From the NCBI RefSeq assembly GCF_004000785.1, contig NZ_BILX01000024.1:26767-90766 (forward strand): a stretch of DNA of 64,000 bases, written 5' to 3'. Made by a program: the position numbers and the translations under genes. The DNA is from Paenibacillus ehimensis NBRC 15659 (GTDB lineage: Bacteria > Bacillota > Bacilli > Paenibacillales > NBRC-103111). The notes beneath the pieces were generated by a model. The model did not search any database. It saw only the letters and a program-made list of their open reading frames with translations, and had not been told where the DNA came from. Within the stretch, counting starts at the first letter, position 1; every line of letters starts with the position of its first letter. Below, piece after piece: positions 43,077-52,597 of this stretch.

Positions 43077-44060
43077 ATGAAGGCCACTGCCGTTCGTTAT
43101 TATCGTTTCGGTGAACCTGGCGAGGTATTGCGAATCGAGAAGAAGCCGCCGCTTTTGCCGGGACCGGGGGAAATCTCCGTCAAAATGAGGGCACGGCCCA
43201 TTAATCCGTCGGACGTAATCCCGATTCGGGGCGCGTATCCCCACCGGATTACTTTGCCTGCGGTCCCCGGTTACGAGGGGATAGGGGTTGTGGAAGCCGT
43301 AGGGCCGGGAGTCTCCGAGCAAATGCTGGGAAGGCGCGTATTGCCTCTGCAAGGCGACGGAACGTGGCAGGACTATGTGACATCCCCTGCTAAATTTGCC
43401 GTTCCCGTACCGGAAGACATCGACGATGACACGGCTTGCCAGCTTTACATTAACCCGGTTACCGCCTGGTTGATATGCCGCGAGGCACTCCGGCTCACAC
43501 ATGGGGATGTGTTGGTTGTGAATGCGGCGGGTTCCGCCGTTGGGAGAATTTTTGCCCAATTATCGCAAGTGTTCGGATACAGAATGATTGCTCTGACGCG
43601 CAGCGACCGGCATACCTCCGAGCTGCGGCTTCTTGGGGCGGCCTATGTGTTTAACACGGAGGAAGACTCCGTCCAAGATCGAATTTTGGAAGCGACGGCA
43701 GGCCAAGGCGCCACGGCGGCGATCGATAGTATCGGAGGACCGGAAGGCGAAAGGCTGGTGCGCTGCGTGAATAAGGCCGGAACAATCCTAAGCGTCGGGT
43801 TGCTATCAGGTATTCCGGCCGTGTGGCATGAAGCGGTCCGGGGGACGCAGGTTCGCGTTAAGCCATTTTATCTCCGGCAATGGGTGCGGAATTCGTCGCA
43901 GGAGGAATGGGCGGCGGCTTTTCAGCATGTGGTGCGGCTCGTCCGGGAGAACAAGCTGGCTATGATGAAGATCGGAGCCAAATTTGAATTGACGGAAGCC
44001 ATAAGCGCGATCCATGCCGCGGAGTCGGGCATCCACGGGAAGGTTCTATTGTTGAGCTGA
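43077..44060 (+). CDS. MDR-family oxidoreductase, enoyl-thioester-reductase-like
   Basis: 327 aa, zinc-independent medium-chain reductase. N-terminal catalytic fold (MRARPINPSDVIPIRGAYPH, VPGYEGIGVVEAVGPG), coenzyme domain VVNAAGSAVGRIFAQLSQVF and an NADPH-type fingerprint. NPSDV and INPVTAW resemble mitochondrial-type MECR/Etr1 and quinone reductases. ATG 43077 after AGGAG. Single gene, 115 bp before the molybdoenzyme. Confidence 0.8.
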   Translation: MKATAVRYYRFGEPGEVLRIEKKPPLLPGPGEISVKMRARPINPSDVIPIRGAYPHRITLPAVPGYEGIGVVEAVGPGVSEQMLGRRVLPLQGDGTWQDYVTSPAKFAVPVPEDIDDDTACQLYINPVTAWLICREALRLTHGDVLVVNAAGSAVGRIFAQLSQVFGYRMIALTRSDRHTSELRLLGAAYVFNTEEDSVQDRILEATAGQGATAAIDSIGGPEGERLVRCVNKAGTILSVGLLSGIPAVWHEAVRGTQVRVKPFYLRQWVRNSSQEEWAAAFQHVVRLVRENKLAMMKIGAKFELTEAISAIHAAESGIHGKVLLLS

Positions 44061-44175
44061 TCGACCGGCTGCACCGGATGAGGGTGAAACTCCAATGTCT
44101 GCCGAGTGCGGCAGGAGGATGAACGAGGAATGGAGAAGAAGTATGTAAGAAGCTGATTCGCAAGGAGGCAAGGCA

Positions 44176-46230
44176 ATGAACGCGATGGAGGAAAAAGCGA
44201 AAGAAGTCGTGCGGGGCGTCTGCTCGTTGGACTGTCCCGACCAGTGCGGCTTGCTGCTGCACAAAGAAGCGGGGCGAATCGTGAAGGTGGAGGGCGATCC
44301 TGCGCACCCGATCACGCAGGGCGCCATATGCAACAAGGTGCGCCATATGGCCGAGCGCCTGTATGACCCGGCCCGTCTTCGCTACCCGCTGAAGCGAACG
44401 GGGAAGAAGGGAGACGGCGCGTTCGAGCGTATCTCGTGGGAGGAAGCGATCGAGACGATCGTGTCCAAGTGGAAGACGCTGATAGCGACGGAAGGGGCCG
44501 AAAGCATCCTGCCGTACAGCTTTTACGGGAATATGGGGAGAATCGGAGCGGAAGGCATGGATCGGCGCTTCTTCCACCGCTTGGGCGCCAGCCGGCTTGA
44601 GTACACGATATGCGAAGCCGCGGGAACGGCAGGGTACCATTATACGATGGGCGGCAGCTATGGCACGTCTCCGGAGGATACGGTCCATGCCAAGCTGATT
44701 GTGATGTGGGGCATTAATGCGGTAAGCACCAACCTGCATCAAATCGTGCTTGCGGAGAAGGCGCGCAAGAACGGCGCGCGAATTGTGGCGATCGACGTAC
44801 ACCGCAACCGGACGGCCAAATGGGCGGATTGGTTCATTCCGGTTCGCCCGGGAACCGATGCCGCTCTTGCGCTTGGCCTGATGCATATTTTGTTCGAAGA
44901 GGGCATGACCGATGAATCGTTCTTACAAACCTATACGGTCGGACACGAAAAGCTCCGTGAGCATGTGAAATCGTATGACCCGGCATTCGTGTCCTCCGTT
45001 ACGGGCGTACCCGTGGAAGACATTTACGAGCTTGCCCGGCTGTACGGCCGTACGACCCCGTCCTTCATTCGGATCGGCAACGGGATTCAGCACCACGACA
45101 ACGGAGGGATGTGCGTTCGCACGATCGCCTGTCTTCCGGCGCTGACAGGCCAATGGATGCACCGCGGCGGCGGGGCGATCAAAGGCAACGGCAGCTATCT
45201 GGAATTCAATAAAGCCGCCCTCCAGCGTCCGCAATTGCGCAAGCAGCCGGCCCGCTTTATCAATATGAATCTGCTGGGGAATGCGCTGCTGGAGCTTGAT
45301 CCGCCGATCCGCTCGCTTTACGTGTACAATTCAAATCCGGCGGTCGTCGCTCCGCATGCCGGCAAAGTGCGGCAAGGATTGATGCGCGAAGATTTGTTTA
45401 CGGTGGTACACGACTTGTTTCTTACGGAGACCGCGCGGTACGCTGATCTGGTGCTCCCGGCGACGTCTTCCTTCGAGAATCATGATATTTACCGTTCCTA
45501 CTGGCATCATTACGTCCAGCTTCAACTGCCGGCCATTGAGCCTTACGGCGAGAGCAAGTCCAATCCGGAGGTCTTCCGGCTGCTGGCCCAAGGCATGGGC
45601 TTCGAAGAAGAAGCTTTGCGCGATTCAAACGAGGACATGATTCGGCAGGCGCTGAACAATCCCGCCAATCCGAACCTGGAAGGCATTACGTATGAGCGGC
45701 TTCGGGAGGAGCAGTACGTCAGAGCGAACGTCCGGCCGTTGTTTCCGGGCAAGCTGCCCACGCCGAGCGGAAAGATCGAGCTCTACTCGAAAGCGATGGA
45801 GCTGAAGGGCCTTCCGCCGCTGCCTACGTACACGCCGCTGCCGACGGACGAGGACAAGGATTTGCCGTTTCAATTTATTCCGGCGCCCAATCACAATTTC
45901 TTAAACTCGACTTTCTCGCATCATGCAAAGCATGTCCGGCTGGAAGGCGAGCCGAAGCTCTACATGCATACGGAAGACGCCGCGAGTCTGGGGATCCAAA
46001 GCGGCGAGCGTGTACGGGTCCGGAACTCGCGCGGCTCGTGCGAGCTGACGGCCTCGGTGGGCGACGACGTCCTTCCCGGCACTGTCGTCAGCCAGGGCTT
46101 ATGGGCGGACGAGGAAGGAAGCAGCCGCCTGGTGAATGCTCTGACCCCGGACCGAGTGGCGGATATGGGCGGCGGGGCCGTCTTTTTCTCAGGAAGGGTG
46201 CAGGTGGAGAAGCTGGAGAACGCCGGCTAA
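44176..46230 (+). CDS. Molybdopterin oxidoreductase of the DMSO-reductase family
   Basis: 684 aa. N-terminal [4Fe-4S] motif with C16, C20, C24 and C52 (CSLDCPDQC and ICNK). Then the bis-MGD-binding domains; Cys146 in TICEAAGTAGYHY is a candidate Mo ligand. A C-terminal dinucleotide-binding domain ends SLGIQSGERVRVRNSRGSCE. Electron-transfer partner subunits are absent, so it is a single-subunit cytoplasmic enzyme of the BisC-like group (COG0243). No Tat signal. AAGGAGG before ATG 44176. Substrate unknown. Confidence 0.85.
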   Translation: MNAMEEKAKEVVRGVCSLDCPDQCGLLLHKEAGRIVKVEGDPAHPITQGAICNKVRHMAERLYDPARLRYPLKRTGKKGDGAFERISWEEAIETIVSKWKTLIATEGAESILPYSFYGNMGRIGAEGMDRRFFHRLGASRLEYTICEAAGTAGYHYTMGGSYGTSPEDTVHAKLIVMWGINAVSTNLHQIVLAEKARKNGARIVAIDVHRNRTAKWADWFIPVRPGTDAALALGLMHILFEEGMTDESFLQTYTVGHEKLREHVKSYDPAFVSSVTGVPVEDIYELARLYGRTTPSFIRIGNGIQHHDNGGMCVRTIACLPALTGQWMHRGGGAIKGNGSYLEFNKAALQRPQLRKQPARFINMNLLGNALLELDPPIRSLYVYNSNPAVVAPHAGKVRQGLMREDLFTVVHDLFLTETARYADLVLPATSSFENHDIYRSYWHHYVQLQLPAIEPYGESKSNPEVFRLLAQGMGFEEEALRDSNEDMIRQALNNPANPNLEGITYERLREEQYVRANVRPLFPGKLPTPSGKIELYSKAMELKGLPPLPTYTPLPTDEDKDLPFQFIPAPNHNFLNSTFSHHAKHVRLEGEPKLYMHTEDAASLGIQSGERVRVRNSRGSCELTASVGDDVLPGTVVSQGLWADEEGSSRLVNALTPDRVADMGGGAVFFSGRVQVEKLENAG

Positions 46231-46284
46231 GCGGGAGCGGGAAGGTCGTTTGTTTCCTGCGTCAACAACTGCCGTTTAACACAG

Positions 46285-46329
46285 ATATCCCTGGAAGAAG
46301 CCACAGCGCTTCATCCGGGGATATTTTTT
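46285..46329 (+). terminator. Rho-independent terminator
   Basis: ATATCCC pairs with GGGATAT; an inner GGA/TCC and GAAGC/GCTTC continue the stem; TTTTTT follows. Confidence 0.82.
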
Positions 46330-46342
46330 CACCCTCCCAATA

Positions 46343-46361
46343 GACAATGATAATCATTATC
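46343..46361. promoter_or_regulatory. Fur box, near-perfect
   Basis: GACAATGATAATCATTATC matches the Fur consensus at 18 of 19 positions, 77 bp before the AraC-type regulator gene. Confidence 0.9.
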
Positions 46362-46438
46362 AATTAAAATGGAGGCGGATGCGTTTGCTATCCGTTGCAG
46401 CTTGATCGATTTGTAAAGTGCAGGGGGAGAAACAGAAG

Positions 46439-47452
46439 ATGTCAAAGACCGGATTGGCAAATCATGACGGGATGGAATCCTTCGTGATTGAGAGATCCTC
46501 GATTCGCGAAGGATTCCAGCGTATAGAAGAAGCGGGGAAATGCGACTATGTGCTGTCCGAAGGGATCGGCCAAGGCTACGCCAGATTAATCTCTTCCGTG
46601 AACAGGGTGCACATCACGGACTTCGAAATGACGTTTCATCGGAAGCTGGAGATCGAGTCCGTGTCGAACGCCGCCTATGTCGATCTGTTCTTTTGTTTGG
46701 GCGAGGGTGCTGAATGGGATATAATGGGAAAGACGAATGAGCGGTTTGATTTTGAGACGGACGAAAGCTTCCTGCTCAGCAATGCCAAAGGCAAGGAGCG
46801 ATGCACGATTGAACCCGGAAAAAAATACCGGTTTATGGGGGTCAAGCTTCACCCAGTGACGTTTCAAACGATTCTGAAAAACATATTTAAAGAAGACGAT
46901 TATGCCCGGAACGGAGGTCTCCGGGAGATTTTCGGGAAATATCCGATGACTCCGGCGGTCAAGGTCATTCTCCAGCAGATCCGGAACTGCCGGTACGACA
47001 AATCGCTGAGAAATGTCTATATGGAAGGGAAGCTTCTTGAGCTTATGGCTACCTATGTAGGGGAGGCCGTCTTGCAGAACGGGATAACGAACGGCTCCGC
47101 GAATCTTTCCAGGCAGGATATGACCGGCATCCGCAAGGCGAAGGAAATATTGGATCATAATCTTGCCGCTTCCGTATCCTTGAGCGAGCTGTCGAAGCTG
47201 GTGTGCTTGAACGAGTACAAGCTGAAAAAAGGGTTTAAAGAAATGTTCGGACAATCGGTGCATGCGTACGTGATCGATCAACGGTTGGAGAAAGCCCGTC
47301 TCCTGTTTGAAGAACAAGGGCTGTCGGTCAGCGATGCCGCCTTTCAGGTCGGCTATGGAAATTTGAGCTTTTTTACGCTATCGTTCCGCAAGAAATTCGG
47401 GGTAAATCCGGGAGATTATTTGCGTCATGTCGTTAAGTACAGCATGAACTGA
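46439..47452 (+). CDS. AraC-family regulator, YbtA/PchR-like
   Basis: 337 aa. N-terminal ligand domain, then a double HTH: ASVSLSELSKLVCLNEYKLK, then GFKEMFGQSVHAYVIDQRLE and VSDAAFQVGYGNLSFFTLSF. PchR/YbtA relatives bind a ferric siderophore and activate its uptake genes. ATG 46439 follows GGGGGAG; a GTG seven codons earlier overlaps it. Fur-box control and the YbtPQ-like operon at 48 kb fit this role. Confidence 0.85.
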   Translation: MSKTGLANHDGMESFVIERSSIREGFQRIEEAGKCDYVLSEGIGQGYARLISSVNRVHITDFEMTFHRKLEIESVSNAAYVDLFFCLGEGAEWDIMGKTNERFDFETDESFLLSNAKGKERCTIEPGKKYRFMGVKLHPVTFQTILKNIFKEDDYARNGGLREIFGKYPMTPAVKVILQQIRNCRYDKSLRNVYMEGKLLELMATYVGEAVLQNGITNGSANLSRQDMTGIRKAKEILDHNLAASVSLSELSKLVCLNEYKLKKGFKEMFGQSVHAYVIDQRLEKARLLFEEQGLSVSDAAFQVGYGNLSFFTLSFRKKFGVNPGDYLRHVVKYSMN

Positions 47453-47467
47453 ATAGGGAGAACGGAG

Positions 47468-47495
47468 CTGTCGGCAGATGCCGGCAGTTTTTTTT
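47468..47495 (+). terminator. Rho-independent terminator of the AraC gene
   Basis: CTGTCGGCA pairs with TGCCGGCAG (one wobble), then eight T. Confidence 0.9.
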
Positions 47496-47518
47496 GTTTT
47501 TGGCTGCTAGAACGTTGT

Positions 47519-47812
47519 TTAGTCTTTGAATGACAACCCGTTTTCTTTCAAAGCCGTCCTAAGTTTAGGCAAAGATGCCGGTCCCATACCGTGAAATTGC
47601 AAGATCTCTTTTTCGCTGTACTTGGAGAGCTGCTGCAAAGAAGTGATTCCATGGTGCTCCAATGCTCGTCTCGCCGGTGCCGAGAGAAGGGAAAGAAATC
47701 CGGTGTCAGGTTTGCGTTCTTGCTCGCAGATCGGGCAGGTGGGACAATCGCTGCTTTTAACGTATTGGTGTCCATTGCTGCAAGTTCTTAAAGTTTTTTT
47801 GGAAGCCGCCAT
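47519..47812 (-). CDS. Small zinc-ribbon protein with RpoA-CTD-like HhH domain, SOS-controlled
   Basis: 97 aa. N-terminal cysteine cluster (TCSNGHQ and CPTCPICE) suggests a zinc ribbon; the C-terminal half, APARRALEHHGITSLQQLSK, then YSEKEILQFHGMGPASLPKL, is a helix-hairpin-helix domain like the alpha-subunit CTD of RNA polymerase. DNA binding is likely. AAGGAG before ATG 47812. Its promoter carries an SOS box in the spacer, so it should be induced by DNA damage. Confidence 0.75.
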   Translation of the reverse strand: MAASKKTLRTCSNGHQYVKSSDCPTCPICEQERKPDTGFLSLLSAPARRALEHHGITSLQQLSKYSEKEILQFHGMGPASLPKLRTALKENGLSFKD

Positions 47813-47846
47813 GCTGCATCTCTCCTTCCGAACTTATGATACCTTA

Positions 47847-47875
47847 ATTATAGAACAAATGTTCGTGAAGTTCAA
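47847..47875 (-). promoter_or_regulatory. Promoter with LexA (SOS) box
   Basis: On the minus strand TTGAAC, 17 bp, TATAAT. The spacer contains CGAACATTTGTTC, matching the Gram-positive LexA site (CGAAC-N4-GTTCG) except the last base. Confidence 0.8.
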
Positions 47876-47957
47876 ATCTAAAAAATCCGTTTTCTGTTGA
47901 TTTTGCTCCGAAAAGTGTTAGCCCGTGCCGCAAGGTTTCCTGCATACTTTGCTAAGA

Positions 47958-47970
47958 GAGAATGATTCTC
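47958..47970. promoter_or_regulatory. Fur-type box of the ECF/YbtPQ-like operon
   Basis: Perfect palindrome GAGAAT-G-ATTCTC, the core of the 7-1-7 Fur site, 38 bp before the first gene of the operon. Confidence 0.75.
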
Positions 47971-48008
47971 AATTAGGCTGATCGACAATCGAGAGGAGAC
48001 TACGAAGT

Positions 48009-48638
48009 ATGCAAGAGTTAAGGGTTCAACAAATAGGTGCGGAGCCGCGTCGGTGGAGTATCAAGGACGTCGTCACCTGCGTGATTTTTAATATCGTGAT
48101 TATGATCGTCATGACGGCTGTTTCCATGAGCGCCTCGATGTTTTTCACACCGGCGGTTGCCCATCTCGCAGGTCCGGGCATCATGGCTCTGCTGTGCGGT
48201 CCTCTATACATGGTGATGGCAGGCAAAATCTCCAAACGCGGGGTGCTGATGGCGACTTCGGTCATTTCCGTCCTGTTGTTTCTGGCGATGGGGCTCATCA
48301 ATATGCTTTTTTTGCTCGGTTTCGGGATGATCGCCGAGCTTGTCATGGCCGGGCGGAACAGCTACCGCAATTGGAAGCGCAATGCCGCCGGCTACAGCAT
48401 CTTTTTTGCAGGCTTTGCGCTGTGCGCCGTGATTCCCCTGCTCTTGTTCAAGCAGAAAATGATCGAGATCTATTCGGCGAGCTATTCGCAGGAAGCGATG
48501 AATACGATGTTTTATTACTACGAAACCCCCAGCATGGTCGCTGTGATGGTCTCGCTCACCGTGGCGGGCTCGGTGCTTGGCTGCTTTTTTGGCAATAAGT
48601 TCCTGAACCGGCATGTCAAAAAAGCGAAGCTGATCTAG
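48009..48638 (+). CDS. MptD-family ECF transporter S component
   Basis: 209 aa, about five to six membrane segments (starting VVTCVIFNIVIMIVMTAVSM), with a short basic N-terminus. The order and small size fit the Trep_Strep/MptD group of substrate-capture subunits. First gene of a five-gene unit behind a Fur-type box; the next gene starts 17 bp on. A ferric-chelate substrate is inferred from context. Confidence 0.8.
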   Translation: MQELRVQQIGAEPRRWSIKDVVTCVIFNIVIMIVMTAVSMSASMFFTPAVAHLAGPGIMALLCGPLYMVMAGKISKRGVLMATSVISVLLFLAMGLINMLFLLGFGMIAELVMAGRNSYRNWKRNAAGYSIFFAGFALCAVIPLLLFKQKMIEIYSASYSQEAMNTMFYYYETPSMVAVMVSLTVAGSVLGCFFGNKFLNRHVKKAKLI

Positions 48639-48655
48639 CGGCAGGAGGGTCGAAC

Positions 48656-49339
48656 TTGAGCATCAAGGTAAGGCTGGACCCGCGCACGCATTTGCTTATT
48701 TTGCTGTTGATGAGCCTATTGACCCTGATTGCGGGCTCTTCCGCTCAAACGATAGCGGTTATGCTGCTCGGTATGCTGTATTTATTGGCTCTCGGACTTC
48801 CGAGAAAGGCAGTGCAATACGGGCTCCTGTTTATTGGCTGCAAAGCCGCCATCTTGGCTTTAAGCGGGATCGTGTTCGGGACCTTCGTTATTGTTTTTTA
48901 TACGGTTAGCCGGATGATCCCTTTGATGATGGTTGCTTCCGCGCTTCTGGCTTGTTCGCCGAGCGCCATCATGTGCGCCTTCGAACGCATGCGCTTGCCG
49001 AAAAACCTGATCATTACCATTTGCCTCCTCACCCGATTTTTTCCGGTCATTATGCAGGAGATGGCCGCGATTCGCAGCGGGATGCGCGCCCGGGGCATTT
49101 TCAAGCGCTGGTACAGCGTGCTGCAAAAGCCTGCGCTGGCTTACGAATGCTTTTTGATGCCGCTGGTCGTGCGCTGCCTGAAGCTGTCCTCCGAGCTGGC
49201 CGCGTCGGCCGTGCTTCGCGGCATCGAGTGTACCGCGAACCGGAGCAGCGTGCATCCGATCGGAATCCGGGCGGCGGACGGTGCCGCGATATTGGTGTTT
49301 ATAGCGCTGTCCGCCGGAATTTGCGTGATGGTGGAGTAG
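48656..49339 (+). CDS. ECF transporter transmembrane T component (CbiQ/EcfT-like)
   Basis: 227 aa. Membrane segments early (LLILLLMSLLTLIAGSSAQT) and late, and the T-component coupling region FPVIMQEMAAIRSGMRARGI. GGCAGGAGGG precedes TTG/ATG-type start near 48656. Contacts the ATPases encoded by the next gene. Confidence 0.85.
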   Translation: MSIKVRLDPRTHLLILLLMSLLTLIAGSSAQTIAVMLLGMLYLLALGLPRKAVQYGLLFIGCKAAILALSGIVFGTFVIVFYTVSRMIPLMMVASALLACSPSAIMCAFERMRLPKNLIITICLLTRFFPVIMQEMAAIRSGMRARGIFKRWYSVLQKPALAYECFLMPLVVRCLKLSSELAASAVLRGIECTANRSSVHPIGIRAADGAAILVFIALSAGICVMVE

Positions 49340-49350
49340 GAGAGGACAAG

Positions 49351-50790
49351 ATGATTGAACTGACAGCCGCAGGTTTTATATATGAAAGCGCCTTTGAGGA
49401 CCACGGTGAAACGGAGAGCGTATCCGAGCTTCATCTGACGGTCGGAGCCGGGGAATGCGTCGTGCTCTGCGGCCGCTCCGGCTGCGGGAAAAGCACCGTT
49501 CTGCGCATGATCAACGGCCTCGCTCCCCAATTTTATCCGGGGATGCTGGCGGGCACGGTGCAGGTGTCGGGAAAGCCCGTCAATTCTTTTCTTCCGGAAG
49601 AAAAGACAAGGCTCGCGGGCTCGGTATTTCAGGACCCGCGCAGCCAGTTTTTTATGTCGCTGGTGCGAGACGAGCTCGCCTTCTCGGGAGAAAATTTGGG
49701 GCTCGCGCCTGACGAAATCCGCAGTCGCGTTCAAGCCGCAGCGGATCGTATGAGGATTGCGCATTTGCTGGACCGTCCCTTGGATCAGCTCTCGAGCGGG
49801 CAAAAGCAAAAGGTCGCCATCGCAGCGGCCACGATCTTGTCTCCGAAGCTGCTGATTCTGGACGAGCCGAGCGCCAATCTGGATGGGAAAGCGACTTCCG
49901 AGCTGGTGCAGACTCTATTGCAGCTGAAGCGGTCGGGAACGGCGCTAATCCTGAGCGAGCACAGGCTGCACGCTTTCCTTGAGGTGGCGGACCGATACGT
50001 GTTGATTGAACAAGGAACTATCGCCCGAACATGGAACAAGGACGAATTCGCGGCGCTTCGTTACGAGGACGTGAAGCCGTACGGGCTGCGCCATCCGGAT
50101 ATGGAACTGGCCGGGATCAACCATCCTTCCGCCCACGCTTCTTCACCTCAGGGCTGGGAGGGGAGGGCGTTGACTTTTGCTTATCGCTCGGCGTCTCAGG
50201 CCATTCGAGGGATCGATATGACCCTGAAGCCGGGCAGCGTAACCGCATTGACGGGGGACAACGGCGTCGGGAAAACGACGCTGTGCAAAGTGCTCTGCGG
50301 ACTTCTGCGGCAGCAGGGCGGAGAGGTGTATTACGCCGGGAAGAAACGTTCGGCAGCGGGGAGACGCAGCTTGAGCTATTTGGTGATGCAGGATGCGGAT
50401 TACCAGCTCTACGCCGACAGCGTGGGCAACGAGCTGGTCTTGGGCAGGCGTCTGGACGATGCGCTCCGCTTGCGGGCCTATGAAGCGATGGATGCGTTCG
50501 GCCTGCGAGCGCTTCGGGACCGGCACCCCGCGTCTCTGTCCGGCGGAGAGAAGCAGCGGGTCACCATCGCCGCGGCGTACTGCTCGGACGCGGAGCTGAT
50601 CGTGCTCGACGAGCCGACGAGCGGGCTCGACGGGGACGGCGTCCTGAATGTGGCCGCATGGGCGAGAAAGCTTGCGCAGGCAGGCAAAACCGTTGTCATC
50701 ATCACCCATGACCGCATTTTGACGAAGCTGGCCTGCGATCATGTGCTGGAACTGAAAAATGAACCTGAAGGAATGAGCAAGCTTGAGTAA
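49351..50790 (+). CDS. Double ABC ATPase of the ECF transporter
   Basis: 479 aa, two ABC domains in one chain. First: Walker A GRSGCGKST, signature LSSGQKQKV, Walker B LLILDEP. Second: GDNGVGKTT, LSGGEKQRV, LIVLDEP. Fused EcfA-EcfA' arrangement. Powers the S and T components just upstream. ATG 49351 after AGGAGAGG. Confidence 0.88.
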   Translation: MIELTAAGFIYESAFEDHGETESVSELHLTVGAGECVVLCGRSGCGKSTVLRMINGLAPQFYPGMLAGTVQVSGKPVNSFLPEEKTRLAGSVFQDPRSQFFMSLVRDELAFSGENLGLAPDEIRSRVQAAADRMRIAHLLDRPLDQLSSGQKQKVAIAAATILSPKLLILDEPSANLDGKATSELVQTLLQLKRSGTALILSEHRLHAFLEVADRYVLIEQGTIARTWNKDEFAALRYEDVKPYGLRHPDMELAGINHPSAHASSPQGWEGRALTFAYRSASQAIRGIDMTLKPGSVTALTGDNGVGKTTLCKVLCGLLRQQGGEVYYAGKKRSAAGRRSLSYLVMQDADYQLYADSVGNELVLGRRLDDALRLRAYEAMDAFGLRALRDRHPASLSGGEKQRVTIAAAYCSDAELIVLDEPTSGLDGDGVLNVAAWARKLAQAGKTVVIITHDRILTKLACDHVLELKNEPEGMSKLE

Positions 50791-52597
50791 TAAACCGAAA
50801 AAAGGCATTCCAAGACTGTTGGAGCTGGCAGGCGAAAAAAGGACGCTGCTCGTGTGGTCGGGGATCTCGTCCACCGCAAGCGTATTTTTGATGCTGGTTC
50901 CGTACGTCTCGGTCTATTTCGTGATGGCCGAGCTTCTAAAGCACGCTTCGGACATTTCCGCTGTGGACGCCGCATTTATCATACGGTGGGCCGTCTGGGG
51001 CGCAGCGGGGATGGCGCTCGGTTATGTCTTAATGTATATCGGCGGGATGTGCTCGCACGTTGCCGCATTTCGCATACTGTACGGCATCCGGGTCAAGCTG
51101 TCGGATCATATCGGGGCGCTTCCTCTCGGCTACTTTAATAAACATGCCACGGGGAAAATAAAGAAAGTGATCGAGCACGATGTCGAGAAAATCGAGCTTT
51201 TTATCGCGCATCAATTGCCCGATCTCATCAATACCGCCGTCATGATCGCGGCCATCACGGTGACGATGTTTTCGCTCGATATGTGGCTTGCCTTGGCTTG
51301 CGTAATCCCGATTCTGATCGGCTTTGCCTGCCAATACTCCATGATGGCGGGTTCAAAAGCGCAAGCGGGGCTGAAGGAATATTTCGACGCGCTGGAAAAT
51401 ATCAATGCTTCTTCGATTCAGTACGTACGGGGCATGCCCTCCATCAAAATTTTCGGACAGACGGTCCGTTCGTTCCGGAAGTTTTATGACGACATGCTTC
51501 GGTACCGCGATTTCAGCGTCAAGTATACCGACAGCTTTCAAAATGGCTATGTTTCCTTTAAAGTCATGATGTTGTCGCTGGCCACGTTTGTCCTGCCTGT
51601 CGGACTGTTTTTCATCAGCGGCGATCCCGATCATATGGCCTTTGCCGTCACGCTGATGTTTTTTCTCGTGCTTGCGCCGGGCATCTCGACACCGATTTTC
51701 AAGCTCGGCAGCTTTGCGTCAACCCTGACCGTCATCGTGGAAGGGGTCAACCGCATGGACCAAATCTTCCAAGAACAGGCTATCGTGGAGCCGGAATCCG
51801 GACAAAAGCCTTCCGCGTACGATATCGGGCTCCGCGAGGTGTCCTTTTCATACGGCGGCGAGGGCGGCGCAGAGGTGTTGAAAGGAATTTCGTTTACCGC
51901 ACCGCAAGGACAAATCACGGCGCTGGTCGGTCCCTCCGGCTCCGGAAAATCGACCATTGCCCAATTAATCCCCCGGTTTTGGGATGTGCAGAAGGGCGGC
52001 ATTACCATCGGCGGTACGGATATACGGGACATGAGATCGAACGAGCTGATGGAGTGCCTGTCCTTTGTGTTCCAGGATACGTTCCTGTTTTCGGACACGC
52101 TCTACAACAATATTTTGGCGGGCAGACCGACGGCGGCAAAAGAAGAAGTCTACGCAGCGGCAAGGGCAGCCCAGTGCCACGAGTTTATCGAGCGTTTGCC
52201 CAAGGGCTACGACACGCTGATCGGCGAGGGCGGGGTATACCTGTCGGGCGGCGAAGAACAGCGGGTATCCGTCGCAAGAGCGATATTGAAAAATTCGCCC
52301 ATCCTTATATTGGATGAAGCTACGGCTTACGCCGATCCGGAAAACGAATATCAAATGCAGATCGCGCTGCGCGAGCTCGTCAAGGGCAAAACGGTGCTGA
52401 TTATTGCCCATCGTCTGACAACGATCTGCGAAGCGGACCAGATCATTGTGCTGAAGGAAGGACAAATCGACGATAGGGGCACCCACGACGAGCTTATCGC
52501 CCGCGGCGGCCTATACCAAAAGATGTGGGACGCCCATACCGCTACCGCCTGCTGGGAAATGGATCTTCGACGGGAAGAGGAGGCGCTGGAGCGATGA
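50783..52597 (+). CDS. ABC transporter, fused membrane and ATPase domains (YbtP-like)
   Basis: 604 aa, type IV ABC fold. Six membrane segments (about 20-300), then the ATPase domain with GPSGSGKST, signature LSGGEEQRV and Walker B ILILDEAT. Exporter-like architecture, but the pair with the next gene resembles the siderophore importers YbtPQ and IrtAB. Start TTG 50783 overlaps the previous stop; AAGGA upstream. Confidence 0.85.
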   Translation: MSNKPKKGIPRLLELAGEKRTLLVWSGISSTASVFLMLVPYVSVYFVMAELLKHASDISAVDAAFIIRWAVWGAAGMALGYVLMYIGGMCSHVAAFRILYGIRVKLSDHIGALPLGYFNKHATGKIKKVIEHDVEKIELFIAHQLPDLINTAVMIAAITVTMFSLDMWLALACVIPILIGFACQYSMMAGSKAQAGLKEYFDALENINASSIQYVRGMPSIKIFGQTVRSFRKFYDDMLRYRDFSVKYTDSFQNGYVSFKVMMLSLATFVLPVGLFFISGDPDHMAFAVTLMFFLVLAPGISTPIFKLGSFASTLTVIVEGVNRMDQIFQEQAIVEPESGQKPSAYDIGLREVSFSYGGEGGAEVLKGISFTAPQGQITALVGPSGSGKSTIAQLIPRFWDVQKGGITIGGTDIRDMRSNELMECLSFVFQDTFLFSDTLYNNILAGRPTAAKEEVYAAARAAQCHEFIERLPKGYDTLIGEGGVYLSGGEEQRVSVARAILKNSPILILDEATAYADPENEYQMQIALRELVKGKTVLIIAHRLTTICEADQIIVLKEGQIDDRGTHDELIARGGLYQKMWDAHTATACWEMDLRREEEALER

